A stretch of DNA of 47,946 bases from an uncultured Alistipes sp. (GTDB taxonomy: Bacteria > Bacteroidota > Bacteroidia > Bacteroidales > Rikenellaceae). A program made the position numbers and the translations under genes. This document shows positions 33,385 to 42,037 of the stretch, piece after piece. Every line of letters begins with the position of its first letter. The first letter of the stretch is position 1. The stretch covers positions 1 to 47,946 of the forward strand of contig CALUJN010000085.1 in assembly GCA_944320985.1 (NCBI GenBank), given 5' to 3'. The notes beneath the pieces are model-generated. The model saw nothing but the letters and a program-made list of their open reading frames with translations. It was not told where the DNA came from and ran no database searches.

Positions 33385-34653
33385 ATGTTTTCCACCTTTT
33401 TCAAATCGGCAGGCTGGCCGGGAATTCTTTTTACGACCCTGCTTGTCCTTTTCACGGGCTGTTCCAAGGACGAGGATGCACCCTCTGCGGCGTCGCTCGC
33501 CGAACCCTTCGTGAATTGTAATACCACATCGAACCGACTCATCCTCCAGGGCTCGTCGGGCGTCTCTTTCGAGGCTGTGATCACCCTCGACGACAACGGG
33601 GACGATACGACCGACGGCAACGAATCCGGGGCATGGTGTTCGTTCGAATCCAATACCTCCGTGGCCAACGGCTCCGTGGGGCGCGAGGTGCCCCTTTTGT
33701 TGGAGGCCAACACCTCCGGCAAATACCGTGCGGCCCGAATCCAGGTAACTTATACCGACGGTTATTCCACCACCTTGATTTTGTGGCAGATGCCTGCCTC
33801 ACCCGATCCGCAGTTCCAATGCCCCTGGGGAGAGCAGCCCGTCTACCGCGCAGGTGCCGATTATATCTACAAGACCTATTTTACGTCGCTTCTCTCCACG
33901 AACAAATACCTCATGGGCGGAAGGCGGCGGAATTTCTCGATCTGCTTCGACAGCCGCTACCGGGTGTCGCTGTGGGTGGCCTATCCGTTGCACGGATGCT
34001 ACACCTCGCCGCGAGCCGGGCGCTCCAATGCATGGGCTTACGACCCCAACAACCAGCTGCCCGAGATTGCGGAGTCACAGCAGGCTTATATCATAGACTC
34101 GTATGGTTCGGGTGCCGCCCGCGGTCACCAGTGCCCCTCGGCCGACCGCTTCAACACCGCGGCAACCAACGAGATGACCTTCTACTCCACGAATATCATG
34201 CCCCAGAACTACGATTTTAACGGCGGCTCCTGGAGGAGGCTCGAGGATAAGATCCGCGACTGGGCGCCGACGACCGTCACCTCGATGCGTTACGATACGC
34301 TCTTTGTCGTGACGGGGGCCCACCTTACGGGAGCGACGTTTTCCGACCGCAAGGGCAAGCAGGTCGGCTACCCGGACAAATGCTGGAAGGTGCTTCTCAA
34401 GCAGAAACGCGGTCTGAATAAGAACCGGCAGATCTGGGAGTTCTCGGCCGACGAACTGCAGGCCATCGGGTTTATCTTCCCGAACAACGCCTCCAGTGCG
34501 GAGATGAAACTTCTCGATGCGGCCTGCCCGGTTGCGGAGGTCGAGCGTCTGACGGGCTTTACGTTCTTTGCGAATCTCGACCCCGAAGTGGCCGAGGAGC
34601 TCCGGAATCGCGAACCCGATGCCACCCAATGGCCCGGATTGTCCACCTTGTGA
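33385..34653 (+). CDS. DNA/RNA non-specific endonuclease (NUC1-like) lipoprotein
   Basis: A 422-residue exported nuclease. The lipobox gives Cys26 followed by SKDED. An Ig/BACON-like domain (about 40-138) precedes a NUC1 beta-beta-alpha-metal domain (about 150-410). The catalytic signature reads ARGHQCPSADR with general-base His248; the usual DRGH has Ala in place of the Asp. The metal-site element NIMPQ...FNGGSWRRLE is intact (Asn279, Glu287). It should cut DNA and RNA outside the cell or on its surface. It lies 123 bp after the lipoprotein gene, with the hairpin between and only a weak promoter-like TACCTTTT. Confidence 0.88.
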   Translation: MFSTFFKSAGWPGILFTTLLVLFTGCSKDEDAPSAASLAEPFVNCNTTSNRLILQGSSGVSFEAVITLDDNGDDTTDGNESGAWCSFESNTSVANGSVGREVPLLLEANTSGKYRAARIQVTYTDGYSTTLILWQMPASPDPQFQCPWGEQPVYRAGADYIYKTYFTSLLSTNKYLMGGRRRNFSICFDSRYRVSLWVAYPLHGCYTSPRAGRSNAWAYDPNNQLPEIAESQQAYIIDSYGSGAARGHQCPSADRFNTAATNEMTFYSTNIMPQNYDFNGGSWRRLEDKIRDWAPTTVTSMRYDTLFVVTGAHLTGATFSDRKGKQVGYPDKCWKVLLKQKRGLNKNRQIWEFSADELQAIGFIFPNNASSAEMKLLDAACPVAEVERLTGFTFFANLDPEVAEELRNREPDATQWPGLSTL

Positions 34654-34696
34654 CGCCCCGGAATGTTATGAATCGTTCATTTAACCGTATAACCTT

Positions 34697-35731
34697 ATGA
34701 AGAAAAACCTTTTGACAGGACTGGTTGCCGTATTGATTGCGGTGGCGTGCTTTGCACAGAAGCCCTATAAAGTGGTCTTCTACAACTTCGAGAACCTGTT
34801 CGACACGATCAACGACCCCGGAGTGAGCGACGAGGAGTTCACCCCCGAGGGTCCCAAGAAGTGGAACACGGTGAAGTATGAGAAAAAACTTGCGAATCTC
34901 GACCGGGTATTGTTCGACATCGCCTCGGAGGATCGGGATTTCCCGATCGTGATCGGAGTCTCGGAGATCGAGAACCGTTCGGTGATGGAGGATGTCATTG
35001 CGCAGCCCAAACTCGCGCACGGCAACTACCGGATCGTGCATTTCGATTCGCCGGATGCCCGAGGAGTGGATGTTGCGTTTTTCTACCGTCCGGACGTCTT
35101 CAAGCTCGAGGGCAGCAAGGCCCATCGGTTCGTGATGCCGGGGATGCCGGATTTCAAGACGCGTGATTTCGTGACGATGTGGGGTACGATCGAGGGCGAG
35201 CCGTTCTTCTTCGTGGTGAACCACTGGCCGTCGCGTCTGGGTGGCAAGGAGGCCTCGTCGCCCGAGCGTGAGGAGGCGGCACGTCAGGTGAAGCACATCG
35301 TCGATTCGGTGATGGCAGCCAACCCCGCCACGAAGGCTGTGGTGATGGGCGACCTGAACGACGATGCTACGGACCGCAGCGTCGTCGAGGGACTTTGTGC
35401 CAAGGGCAAGATCAAGGATGTGAAACCCGGCGAGATGTTCAATCCCTTCATCGCGCTGCTCAAGGCCGGTTACGGAACGCTGGCCTACCGCGACGAGTGG
35501 AATCTGTTCGACAACATCGTCGTGTCGGAGAACCTTGCTACGGGTTCGACCGGCCAACTGAAGATCCTTCCGGTGAAGGAGTCGAAGTTCTACGGGGGTA
35601 TTTTCCGCCGGCCCTACATGCTCCAGAAGGATGGACAGTACAAGGGATATCCGTTGCGGACGTTCGTGGGGAATGATTTCCAGGGCGGTTTCAGCGACCA
35701 CTTCCCCGTCTATATCTATATCGGCAAATAA
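34697..35731 (+). CDS. Secreted endonuclease/exonuclease/phosphatase (EEP) family protein
   Basis: A 344-residue EEP-fold hydrolase with a signal peptide (about 1-20, ACFA before Gln21). Motifs: YNFENLFD (Asn30, Glu32), SEIEN (89-93), NHWPSR (His176), GDLNDD (Asp219, Asn221) and SDHF (Asp334, His335), the full set for metal-dependent phosphodiester cleavage. It could be a nuclease or a phosphatase; the paired NUC1 nuclease makes digestion of oligonucleotides likely. It is followed after 18 bp by the TonB receptor. Confidence 0.88.
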   Translation: MKKNLLTGLVAVLIAVACFAQKPYKVVFYNFENLFDTINDPGVSDEEFTPEGPKKWNTVKYEKKLANLDRVLFDIASEDRDFPIVIGVSEIENRSVMEDVIAQPKLAHGNYRIVHFDSPDARGVDVAFFYRPDVFKLEGSKAHRFVMPGMPDFKTRDFVTMWGTIEGEPFFFVVNHWPSRLGGKEASSPEREEAARQVKHIVDSVMAANPATKAVVMGDLNDDATDRSVVEGLCAKGKIKDVKPGEMFNPFIALLKAGYGTLAYRDEWNLFDNIVVSENLATGSTGQLKILPVKESKFYGGIFRRPYMLQKDGQYKGYPLRTFVGNDFQGGFSDHFPVYIYIGK

Positions 35732-35749
35732 CATGCTAACAATAAACGT

Positions 35750-38584
35750 ATGAAACTGAAAACTCTACTTTTTCTGATGCTCGCCATCGTGAGCTTTGCC
35801 GCCTATGCGCAGGACGGCGGTGTTCGCGGCAAGGTGGTTTCGCGCAACGGACGCGAGGCACTGAGTAACGTCGAGGTGAAGATCGAGTCGCTGGGACTTA
35901 CGGCCACGACGGACAACGAGGGAAATTTCGCCTTGGAGAATCTTCCCGCCGGCAGCTATACGCTGCAATTCACGACATCCGATTTCGAGCCGTTGAGCCT
36001 GATGGTCCGTGTGGGTGCGGAGCAGGTTCAGAACCTCAAGCAGGTTGTGCTGGTTCCGCTGGGCCCCACAACCACGGCCTTTTTCGATGATGCGATCTTT
36101 GCGGAGTTCGACACCGACTCTTCGGCGTCGGATACGCAGGCGCTTCCTTCGTCGCTGTCGGCCTCGAAGGATCTGTTCAACAACATCGCGTCGTATCGTT
36201 TCAGCGAGATGCGTTTCAATGTCCGGGGTTACGATTCGCAGTATTCGGACATCTATCTGAACGGCATCCGCTTCAACGATGCCATGACGGGCTACGGACC
36301 GTGGTCGTTGTGGAGCGGTCTGAACGATGCCACGCGCAACCAGGAGAACTATACGGGCCTCGAGATGGCGGACTTCGGCATCGGCGGCATCGGCGGCATT
36401 ACGAACGTCAATGCCCGTGCGTCGCAGGTTCGCAAGGGTTTCCGTGTGAGTGTTTCGAACGGCAACCAGATGTATCGTTTCCGTGCGATGATCTCCTACG
36501 GTTCGGGACAGCTCGACAACGGCTGGTCGTATGCCTTCTCGGTCGGAACGCGTCAGGGCGGCAACGGCTATGTCGACGGAGTCTATTACAACTCGTATGC
36601 CTATTTCGCCTCGGTGGAGAAGCTCTTCGGCGACAACCACCGTCTGGCCTTCACGTTCCTGGCATCGCCTGCGGAGCGTGGCGCGCAGCAGGCCTCGACC
36701 GATGAGGCGTATGCCCTGTTCGGCAACAACTACTACAACCCCAACGTGGGCTACCAGGCCGGCAAACTGCGCAACTCGCGTGTGCGCAACACGCATGAGC
36801 CGATCGCCATGTTGAACTACACGTGGGATATTTCGGAGAATACGCGTCTGAATGCGGCCACGTCGCTGCGTTTCGGAAAGAACGGTTATTCGGCGCTGAC
36901 GTGGAACGGCGGCTCGGATCCGCGCGGGGATTACTACCGCTACATGCCGTTGTCGGACATGACGCAGATCCTGCCGGGGGTAACGACCCAGCAGACGATC
37001 TACTACTACCTGCAGAGTGCCGTTCAGGCCGGACAGGTATGGACCGGCATGCTGGACTACGATGATTTCTTCCACAAGAACCAGTACGTCGATACGGAGC
37101 TGACGGATCTGATGGGCGACAGCCGTCGTTCGAACTACATGATCGAGGAGCGCCATACGGACCAGCTGGACTACAACCTGGCGGTGAACCTGCAGCACAA
37201 TATGCGCCACAACATGAAGATCGTCGGAGGCGTGAATCTGCGCGTGAACCGTACGAACTACTATTCGCAGGTGAAGGATCTGCTGGGCGGCGACTACTGG
37301 TACGACATCGACAAGTTTGCCGAGCGTGACATGGCCAGCGAGACGGCTTATCAGAACGATCTGGACTACTATTGGGCAACGGGACACGCCCGTATTGCGC
37401 GCAAGGGTGACAAGTACGGCTATTACTATCGAGCACATCTGCTTGAGACGGACGCCTGGGCCAACTACACGTGGGCTATCGGCGGATTCTCGCTGGGAGT
37501 CGGCGCATCGGTGGGTTATTCGGAGATGTACCGCGAGGGTATGTGGCGCAAAGGCCTCTTCCCGAATAGCTCGAAGGGCGATTCGAAGAAACTGGACTAC
37601 CTGATCTATGAAGGCAAACTCTCGCTGGGTTACAAATTCTCGGGTGCCCATTCGCTGGAGGCCAATGCGGTGATCGAGCAGAACGCCCCGAAATTCAATA
37701 CGGCCTTCGTGTCGCCGCGTACGCGCAACAACACGACGCCGGGTCTGAAGGCCGAGAAGGTCTTCGGTGTGGATCTGACCTACAACCTCAATCTGCCCTA
37801 CATCAAGGCCCGTGTGTCGGGATACTACACGACGATCCAGGATCAGTCGAAGGTGATCTCGTTCTACGACGATACGCGCAGTTCGTTCACGAACTTTGCG
37901 ATGAGCGGCATCGACAAGCGTCATTACGGCGTGGAACTGGGTCTTTCGGTTCCGGTCTGGAACGGCATCTCGGTTGTGGGCGCCCTCAGCTGGGGTGACT
38001 ACACCTACACGTCGAACGCGAACTTCGTGCAGACGGTGGACAACGTGGACCGGATCGTACTTCGCGACAAGGTCAACTGGAAGGGTCTCCATGTGGAGAG
38101 TTCGCCGCAGTTGGCCGCCAACGTGGGTCTGGACTACCGTGGAGCCCGCAACTGGTTTGCCGGCGTGAATCTGAACTATTATGACAATCTCTACCTGTCG
38201 ATGAACCCCTTCTACCGTACGAATACGGCCGTGGAGTATTATACGAATCTCATCTCTACGGAGCTGAACAACGGCAATTATGAGGCCGTAGCCGGAGCCC
38301 TTGAGGCGATCGATGAGCTTCAGGCCCAGGAGAAGTTCGGCGGATACTTCACTTTGAGCGCCAATGTGGGCAAGAACTGGTATCTGGGCCGTTACATGCT
38401 GGGCATGAGCCTGGAGGTGAAGAACATTCTCAACGACCAGGACATCCGTACGGGCGGTTACGAGCAGATGCGAATGAGCAAGGTGCGCAGCACCACGGGA
38501 GAGTATATCTTCGGACGTTTCCCGTCGAAGTACTTCTACATGCTGGGTACGACCTATTTCCTGAATGTCTATTTACGATTCTAA
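35750..38584 (+). CDS. TonB-dependent outer membrane receptor with N-terminal regulatory-like domain, no SusD partner
   Basis: A 944-residue protein. A signal peptide (about 1-20, AYAQ) is followed by a carboxypeptidase-regulatory-like domain (about 24-105), a plug domain (about 110-240, with FNVRGYDSQYSDIYLNG) and a long barrel rich in aromatic strands ending FLNVYLRF. It should import a substrate across the outer membrane using TonB energy. The usual SusD lipoprotein is missing; a DUF5689 lipoprotein follows after 21 bp and two nucleases precede it, so nucleic-acid fragments are the best candidate cargo. Codon use is like its neighbours. Confidence 0.9.
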   Translation: MKLKTLLFLMLAIVSFAAYAQDGGVRGKVVSRNGREALSNVEVKIESLGLTATTDNEGNFALENLPAGSYTLQFTTSDFEPLSLMVRVGAEQVQNLKQVVLVPLGPTTTAFFDDAIFAEFDTDSSASDTQALPSSLSASKDLFNNIASYRFSEMRFNVRGYDSQYSDIYLNGIRFNDAMTGYGPWSLWSGLNDATRNQENYTGLEMADFGIGGIGGITNVNARASQVRKGFRVSVSNGNQMYRFRAMISYGSGQLDNGWSYAFSVGTRQGGNGYVDGVYYNSYAYFASVEKLFGDNHRLAFTFLASPAERGAQQASTDEAYALFGNNYYNPNVGYQAGKLRNSRVRNTHEPIAMLNYTWDISENTRLNAATSLRFGKNGYSALTWNGGSDPRGDYYRYMPLSDMTQILPGVTTQQTIYYYLQSAVQAGQVWTGMLDYDDFFHKNQYVDTELTDLMGDSRRSNYMIEERHTDQLDYNLAVNLQHNMRHNMKIVGGVNLRVNRTNYYSQVKDLLGGDYWYDIDKFAERDMASETAYQNDLDYYWATGHARIARKGDKYGYYYRAHLLETDAWANYTWAIGGFSLGVGASVGYSEMYREGMWRKGLFPNSSKGDSKKLDYLIYEGKLSLGYKFSGAHSLEANAVIEQNAPKFNTAFVSPRTRNNTTPGLKAEKVFGVDLTYNLNLPYIKARVSGYYTTIQDQSKVISFYDDTRSSFTNFAMSGIDKRHYGVELGLSVPVWNGISVVGALSWGDYTYTSNANFVQTVDNVDRIVLRDKVNWKGLHVESSPQLAANVGLDYRGARNWFAGVNLNYYDNLYLSMNPFYRTNTAVEYYTNLISTELNNGNYEAVAGALEAIDELQAQEKFGGYFTLSANVGKNWYLGRYMLGMSLEVKNILNDQDIRTGGYEQMRMSKVRSTTGEYIFGRFPSKYFYMLGTTYFLNVYLRF

Positions 38585-38605
38585 CAACCGGGAAGAGCAG
38601 ATATT

Positions 38606-39889
38606 ATGAAAAGTCTTAAAATAGCAATTGCAGTTCTTGTCGGCGCGTTGGCCGCGGGCTGCTACAATGATTTCGACACGCCGGCCCCTCTGAAGGTCTA
38701 CACCGATGCGGACATGACGGCACAGGGCCTGGAGCAGGTGACGATCAAGGAGGTGAAGGGCTGGTTTGATTCGGCCTTCGGAGGCATCTCGAACACGGGC
38801 ACCAACAAGGACTGGTCGACGACCAAGACGTTGAAGTTCGGGACCCTGACATCCCAGGAGGAGGAGTTCGCCGGGATGAAAGGCTGGCCGAATGCCTCGA
38901 ACAAGTACATCAAGGGCAAGGTGATCAGCAGCGACCGCCAGGGCAATATCTACAAATCGCTCTATATCGATGACGGCACGGCCGGTATCGAGCTGAAGCT
39001 CTACAACGGACTCTATCTGGATTACTACCTGAATCTGAATACGATGGAGAGCCAGTGGGTGTATGTTAAGCTGGATGGTCTTTTCCTGGGCAACTACCGG
39101 ATGATGCTTTCGATCGGTGATGCACCGTCGGATGCGATCAATACGTCGGGAACGCACAAATTCTATGCGAACTCGAACCTCGACAACCCGAACATTGCCA
39201 AACAGTATGTCTTCCCGGGCGAGCGGGTGATGCTGGACGATACGAATATCGTGGAGATCAACTCGCAGAACTACACCACGTTGGGCGAGGCCCAGCTCGG
39301 GCGTCTGGTCCGCTTCAAGGATGTGAAGGTCCGTTATGCGGGTATCCCGAACCAGGATCATGTCACGAATCCGATCATGACGAACGGTAGCTTTACCAGC
39401 GTGTTCCCGACGTGGATCGTGACCGACTGGGGACAACCCAAATATGGACCTTGGTATCGTTGGGCCTACAACATCGACAACGTCCGGCTGTATGCTTCGG
39501 TGTTGATCTCCTATAACGATGCGGCCAAGTACATGTCGGACAAGGGCGTCTATTCGATTCGTACGAGCGGCTATTCGCAATTTGCGATGAAGCCCATCCC
39601 GAAGGACGGAGCGGTCGGTACGGTGCTGGGTATCTATGGAATTTATGCGCGGGAGAGCACCTTTACCGGAGGTGCGAGTGATTATGCCCAGTATCAGGTA
39701 TCCGTGAGCCGACTTGAGGACCTCGACTTCAAGGCGGAGGATGTCTTCACGGAAGCCGAAGCGGATGAGCTGGCCCGTTGGGCCGGGGACAACCTGAGCT
39801 CTTGGAACACGGTGGATGTTGAGATTTACGATCCGTATGAGCCGCCCGTGAAGAACGATCCCATGGGAGACGATTTCGGAGGCGAATAG
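38606..39889 (+). CDS. DUF5689 domain lipoprotein
   Basis: A 427-residue lipoprotein (lipobox AAGC, Cys19). The DUF5689 region (about 55-290) has YIKGKVISSDRQGNIYKSLY and IDDGTAGIELKLY, a beta-barrel pattern like an OB fold. A C-terminal part (about 290-427) ends in an acidic, disordered tail. Function is unknown. Position directly after a TonB receptor, where a SusD would normally be, suggests a surface substrate-binding partner. It ends the locus, 23 bp before a strong terminator. Confidence 0.82.
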   Translation: MKSLKIAIAVLVGALAAGCYNDFDTPAPLKVYTDADMTAQGLEQVTIKEVKGWFDSAFGGISNTGTNKDWSTTKTLKFGTLTSQEEEFAGMKGWPNASNKYIKGKVISSDRQGNIYKSLYIDDGTAGIELKLYNGLYLDYYLNLNTMESQWVYVKLDGLFLGNYRMMLSIGDAPSDAINTSGTHKFYANSNLDNPNIAKQYVFPGERVMLDDTNIVEINSQNYTTLGEAQLGRLVRFKDVKVRYAGIPNQDHVTNPIMTNGSFTSVFPTWIVTDWGQPKYGPWYRWAYNIDNVRLYASVLISYNDAAKYMSDKGVYSIRTSGYSQFAMKPIPKDGAVGTVLGIYGIYARESTFTGGASDYAQYQVSVSRLEDLDFKAEDVFTEAEADELARWAGDNLSSWNTVDVEIYDPYEPPVKNDPMGDDFGGE

Positions 39890-39912
39890 TCTCTCATCGA
39901 TTCTGAAAACGG

Positions 39913-39953
39913 AAGGCGGTCCGAACCATGTTCGGACCGCCTTTGTCTGTTTC
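39913..39953 (+). terminator. Intrinsic terminator of the nuclease/TonB locus
   Basis: A perfect 14-bp stem (AAGGCGGTCCGAAC with GTTCGGACCGCCTT), loop CAT, then TGTCTGTTT. Confidence 0.88.
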
Positions 39954-39994
39954 GGAGCGGGTCTTGTCCTGTATTCCGGTCCTGTCGGTTGTTT

Positions 39995-40216
39995 TCAGCG
40001 ATTTTCCGGCCTTTCGGGACGGTATTCGATGATGTCGCCGGGTTGACAGTCGAGTTCGCGGCAGAGGGCCTCAAGCGTCGAAAAACGGATGGCACGGGCC
40101 TTTCCGTTCTTGAGGATCGAGAGGTTGGCAGGGGTGATGCCGACGCGTTCGGCGAGTTCGCCGAGAGACATTTTGCGTTTCGCCATCATGACGTCGATGT
40201 TGGTGATGATGCCCAT
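39995..40216 (-). CDS. Small XRE-family HTH regulator
   Basis: A 73-residue DNA-binding protein that is almost entirely a helix-turn-helix: MSLGELAERVGITPANLSILKNGKARAIRFSTLEALCRELDCQPGDIIEY. Size and sequence match the small Cro/CI-type regulators of Bacteroidota that often sit beside a DUF2975 membrane protein; none is seen here. The ATG at 40216 starts the conserved part. The frame stays open for about 176 codons upstream, but without recognisable protein. Confidence 0.85.
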   Translation of the reverse strand: MGIITNIDVMMAKRKMSLGELAERVGITPANLSILKNGKARAIRFSTLEALCRELDCQPGDIIEYRPERPENR

Positions 40217-40424
40217 AATTGAGGGAGGAATCAGATGGTGAATATCAGCTTTTCGTGACGATGTCTGGTCAGGGTCTTCAGCAGGCCCCCGCGTGATGTC
40301 GGAGATGGCGTTGCCTGCGATGCCGGCCACCCGTGTGATGCGAAGGTGCCGCGGCAGCCCCGAAGTCGTAAGAGACCCGATTTTTTGTTCTGCATACCCC
40401 GATTCGTAGTCCGTTATCGGAACA
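40217..40424 (-). other. Long leader of the HTH gene, no supported gene
   Basis: About 208 nt lie between the nearest minus-7 box and the HTH start. The HTH frame is open through it and another frame holds a 54-codon ORF (starting near 40394); neither resembles a known protein. It may be an untranslated leader or the eroded end of a lost neighbour gene. Confidence 0.4.
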
Positions 40425-40432
40425 AAGATAGT
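40425..40432 (-). promoter_or_regulatory. Possible minus-7 box of the HTH gene
   Basis: TATCTTTG on the minus strand. A TTTG lies 15 nt upstream (plus 40448-40451), closer than the usual 19-21. Confidence 0.5.
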
Positions 40433-40492
40433 GAAAATTCCGAGAAACAAATAATATTTATCGTTTTTCGATAATTTTTTAAGGCGGGGACG

Positions 40493-40524
40493 AAAAAACG
40501 GCTGACCCTCATCGGGCAGCCGTT
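40493..40524 (-). terminator. Intrinsic terminator of the membrane protein gene
   Basis: On the minus strand AACGGCTG plus CCC pairs with GGG plus CAGCCGTT, ending in six T, 21 nt after the gene's stop. Confidence 0.87.
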
Positions 40525-40545
40525 CTGTTATGGAAAAGAGTCGGA

Positions 40546-41157
40546 TTATTCGACGTTGTCCTTGAGCTGCTTCCAGAAGGAGGCGTTCACGGCCATGTTG
40601 ATCGAGATGGCGAGGACGTAGAGGACGAACATCACGATGAAGGTGATGACTCCGACGTTGATGGCGTTGCAGAGGGTCTGGAAGATGGCTATGACGATTC
40701 CGATAACTGCACCGACGACCAGCGAGACGAAGAACATGGTCCATTTGCTGCCGTAGGTGGCATCGTTGGAGGCTTTGATGGCCTGAATGGGGTTCTTGCC
40801 CTTTTCGATGAGGTAATAGTAGGAGAGCGACCAGGCGATGGCGAGGACGATGGCCGGTACGAACATGAAGATGAAGCCGATAAGTACGGGGAAGACCATC
40901 AGCCCCATGGTGATGAAGAATTCACCCATGTAACGGCGGTATTTGCTGTCGAAGATGGCCAGGGGATTTACGATTTCGCCTTTGGCGAGCTGTGTGGGAA
41001 GCAGGGTGATGGCAATCGTCGTTCCGACGTTGAGGTAGGGGATCCAGATGGTGATGAGCCAGAGCGCCACGGCAGCGATAACCGAGGGGGCGTTCTTCAC
41101 ACCGATCGTGATGGCATCCTTGAGTGTTGCCGAGAAATCGAGTTTTTTCGTCTCCAT
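40546..41157 (-). CDS. Polytopic membrane protein of unknown function
   Basis: A 203-residue protein with about five hydrophobic segments (about 25-55, 80-117, 139-160 and 168-192; the second is long enough for two). The sequence is Gly/Ile/Val-rich with no enzymatic motif. The layout resembles DUF975/DUF4013-like bacterial membrane proteins, but I do not recognise it firmly. It has its own promoter and terminator and diverges from the thioesterase gene. Confidence 0.72.
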   Translation of the reverse strand: METKKLDFSATLKDAITIGVKNAPSVIAAVALWLITIWIPYLNVGTTIAITLLPTQLAKGEIVNPLAIFDSKYRRYMGEFFITMGLMVFPVLIGFIFMFVPAIVLAIAWSLSYYYLIEKGKNPIQAIKASNDATYGSKWTMFFVSLVVGAVIGIVIAIFQTLCNAINVGVITFIVMFVLYVLAISINMAVNASFWKQLKDNVE

Positions 41158-41189
41158 GGTAGAATGGTTTTAAGGGTTAAGATCATTAA

Positions 41190-41197
41190 CAAATATA
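41190..41197 (-). promoter_or_regulatory. Minus-7 box of the membrane protein gene
   Basis: TATATTTG on the minus strand, 32 nt before its ATG, in an AT-rich divergent promoter region. Confidence 0.6.
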
Positions 41198-41208
41198 CAA
41201 AAAATCTT

Positions 41209-41216
41209 TATCTTTG
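41209..41216 (+). promoter_or_regulatory. Minus-7 box of the thioesterase gene
   Basis: TATCTTTG on the plus strand, 18 nt before the ATG. It lies 11 bp from the opposing box, so the two promoters overlap. Confidence 0.68.
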
Positions 41217-41234
41217 TGTGTATAAAACAGGAAT

Positions 41235-41972
41235 ATGGCGGAAAAATCGTTTTACAGCTATCGGGTAGATCCCCAGGATGTGGATTTTACGTTGCGTGCG
41301 ACGTTGGCCTCGTTGGGCTCGTCGATTCTCAACACGGCGGGACTGGATGCCTACGGCAAGGGTTTTGGCGTGGATGTGCTCAATGCGGAGAACCATTCGT
41401 GGGTTCTTTCGCGCATGGCGATCGAGATCGACCGGCGCCCCGAGCAGTATACGGACTATACGGTTGCCACCTGGATCAGCGATTACGGCCGGGTGTTGTC
41501 GACGCGTAACTTCACGTTGACCGACGCCTCGGGGCATGAATTCGGGCGTGCGGTGACGCAGTGGGCGATGATCGACCTGACGACGCGTTCGGCGGTGGAT
41601 CTTTCGTGGGTGGGTCGCGAGCACGACGATGCGGTGGTCCCGGTCCCCCCGCCGACGGATCGGCCCCGCAAGATTCGGGAGGTGGTCCCCACGCTGCAGA
41701 CCGAACACCGGGTCGTCTACAGCGATATCGATTTCAACCGCCATGTCAATACGATGCGTTATATCGAGATGATGCTGGACCTGCTGCCCGTGGAGCGTCT
41801 GACGCAGGAGGCCGCGGTTCGTCTGGACATCCATTTCCTGAAGGAGTGCCGTTTGGGTCAGACCTTGCGCGTGGGATGCGAGGAGCGGGACAGTTCGGCG
41901 TTGTTCGAGATCTCGGGCGACGGTGTGACGGCCGCCGTTCGGGCCAGTGTCGAGTGGACGCCGCGTTCTTAG
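41235..41972 (+). CDS. Acyl-ACP thioesterase
   Basis: A 245-residue double hot-dog enzyme that releases free fatty acids from acyl carrier protein. The N-terminal half has WVLSRMAIEIDRRPEQ (family signature). The C-terminal half has YSDIDFNRHVNTMRYIEMML with catalytic Asn168 and His170, the FatA/FatB-like arrangement, and the acidic partner may be in IHFLKE. Length fits bacterial PF01643 proteins. It has its own promoter; a glycosyltransferase follows after 65 bp. Confidence 0.9.
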   Translation: MAEKSFYSYRVDPQDVDFTLRATLASLGSSILNTAGLDAYGKGFGVDVLNAENHSWVLSRMAIEIDRRPEQYTDYTVATWISDYGRVLSTRNFTLTDASGHEFGRAVTQWAMIDLTTRSAVDLSWVGREHDDAVVPVPPPTDRPRKIREVVPTLQTEHRVVYSDIDFNRHVNTMRYIEMMLDLLPVERLTQEAAVRLDIHFLKECRLGQTLRVGCEERDSSALFEISGDGVTAAVRASVEWTPRS

Positions 41973-42037
41973 CGGGAACTTGTTGCGGTGGGGCCTTCGG
42001 ACCATCTCCGGGGCCTTGCGAAAATCCATACAACGTT

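Noticed and set aside
35765-38092. A 775-codon open frame antisense to the TonB receptor
   Set aside because: Shadow of the receptor gene, with no start context and no domain.
40217-40744. A 249-residue form of the HTH protein
   Set aside because: The added part overlaps the neighbouring membrane gene, its terminator and a promoter box.
41561-42037. A longer N-terminus for the GT4 protein
   Set aside because: It overlaps the thioesterase gene in another frame; the GT-B fold begins at ATG 42038.
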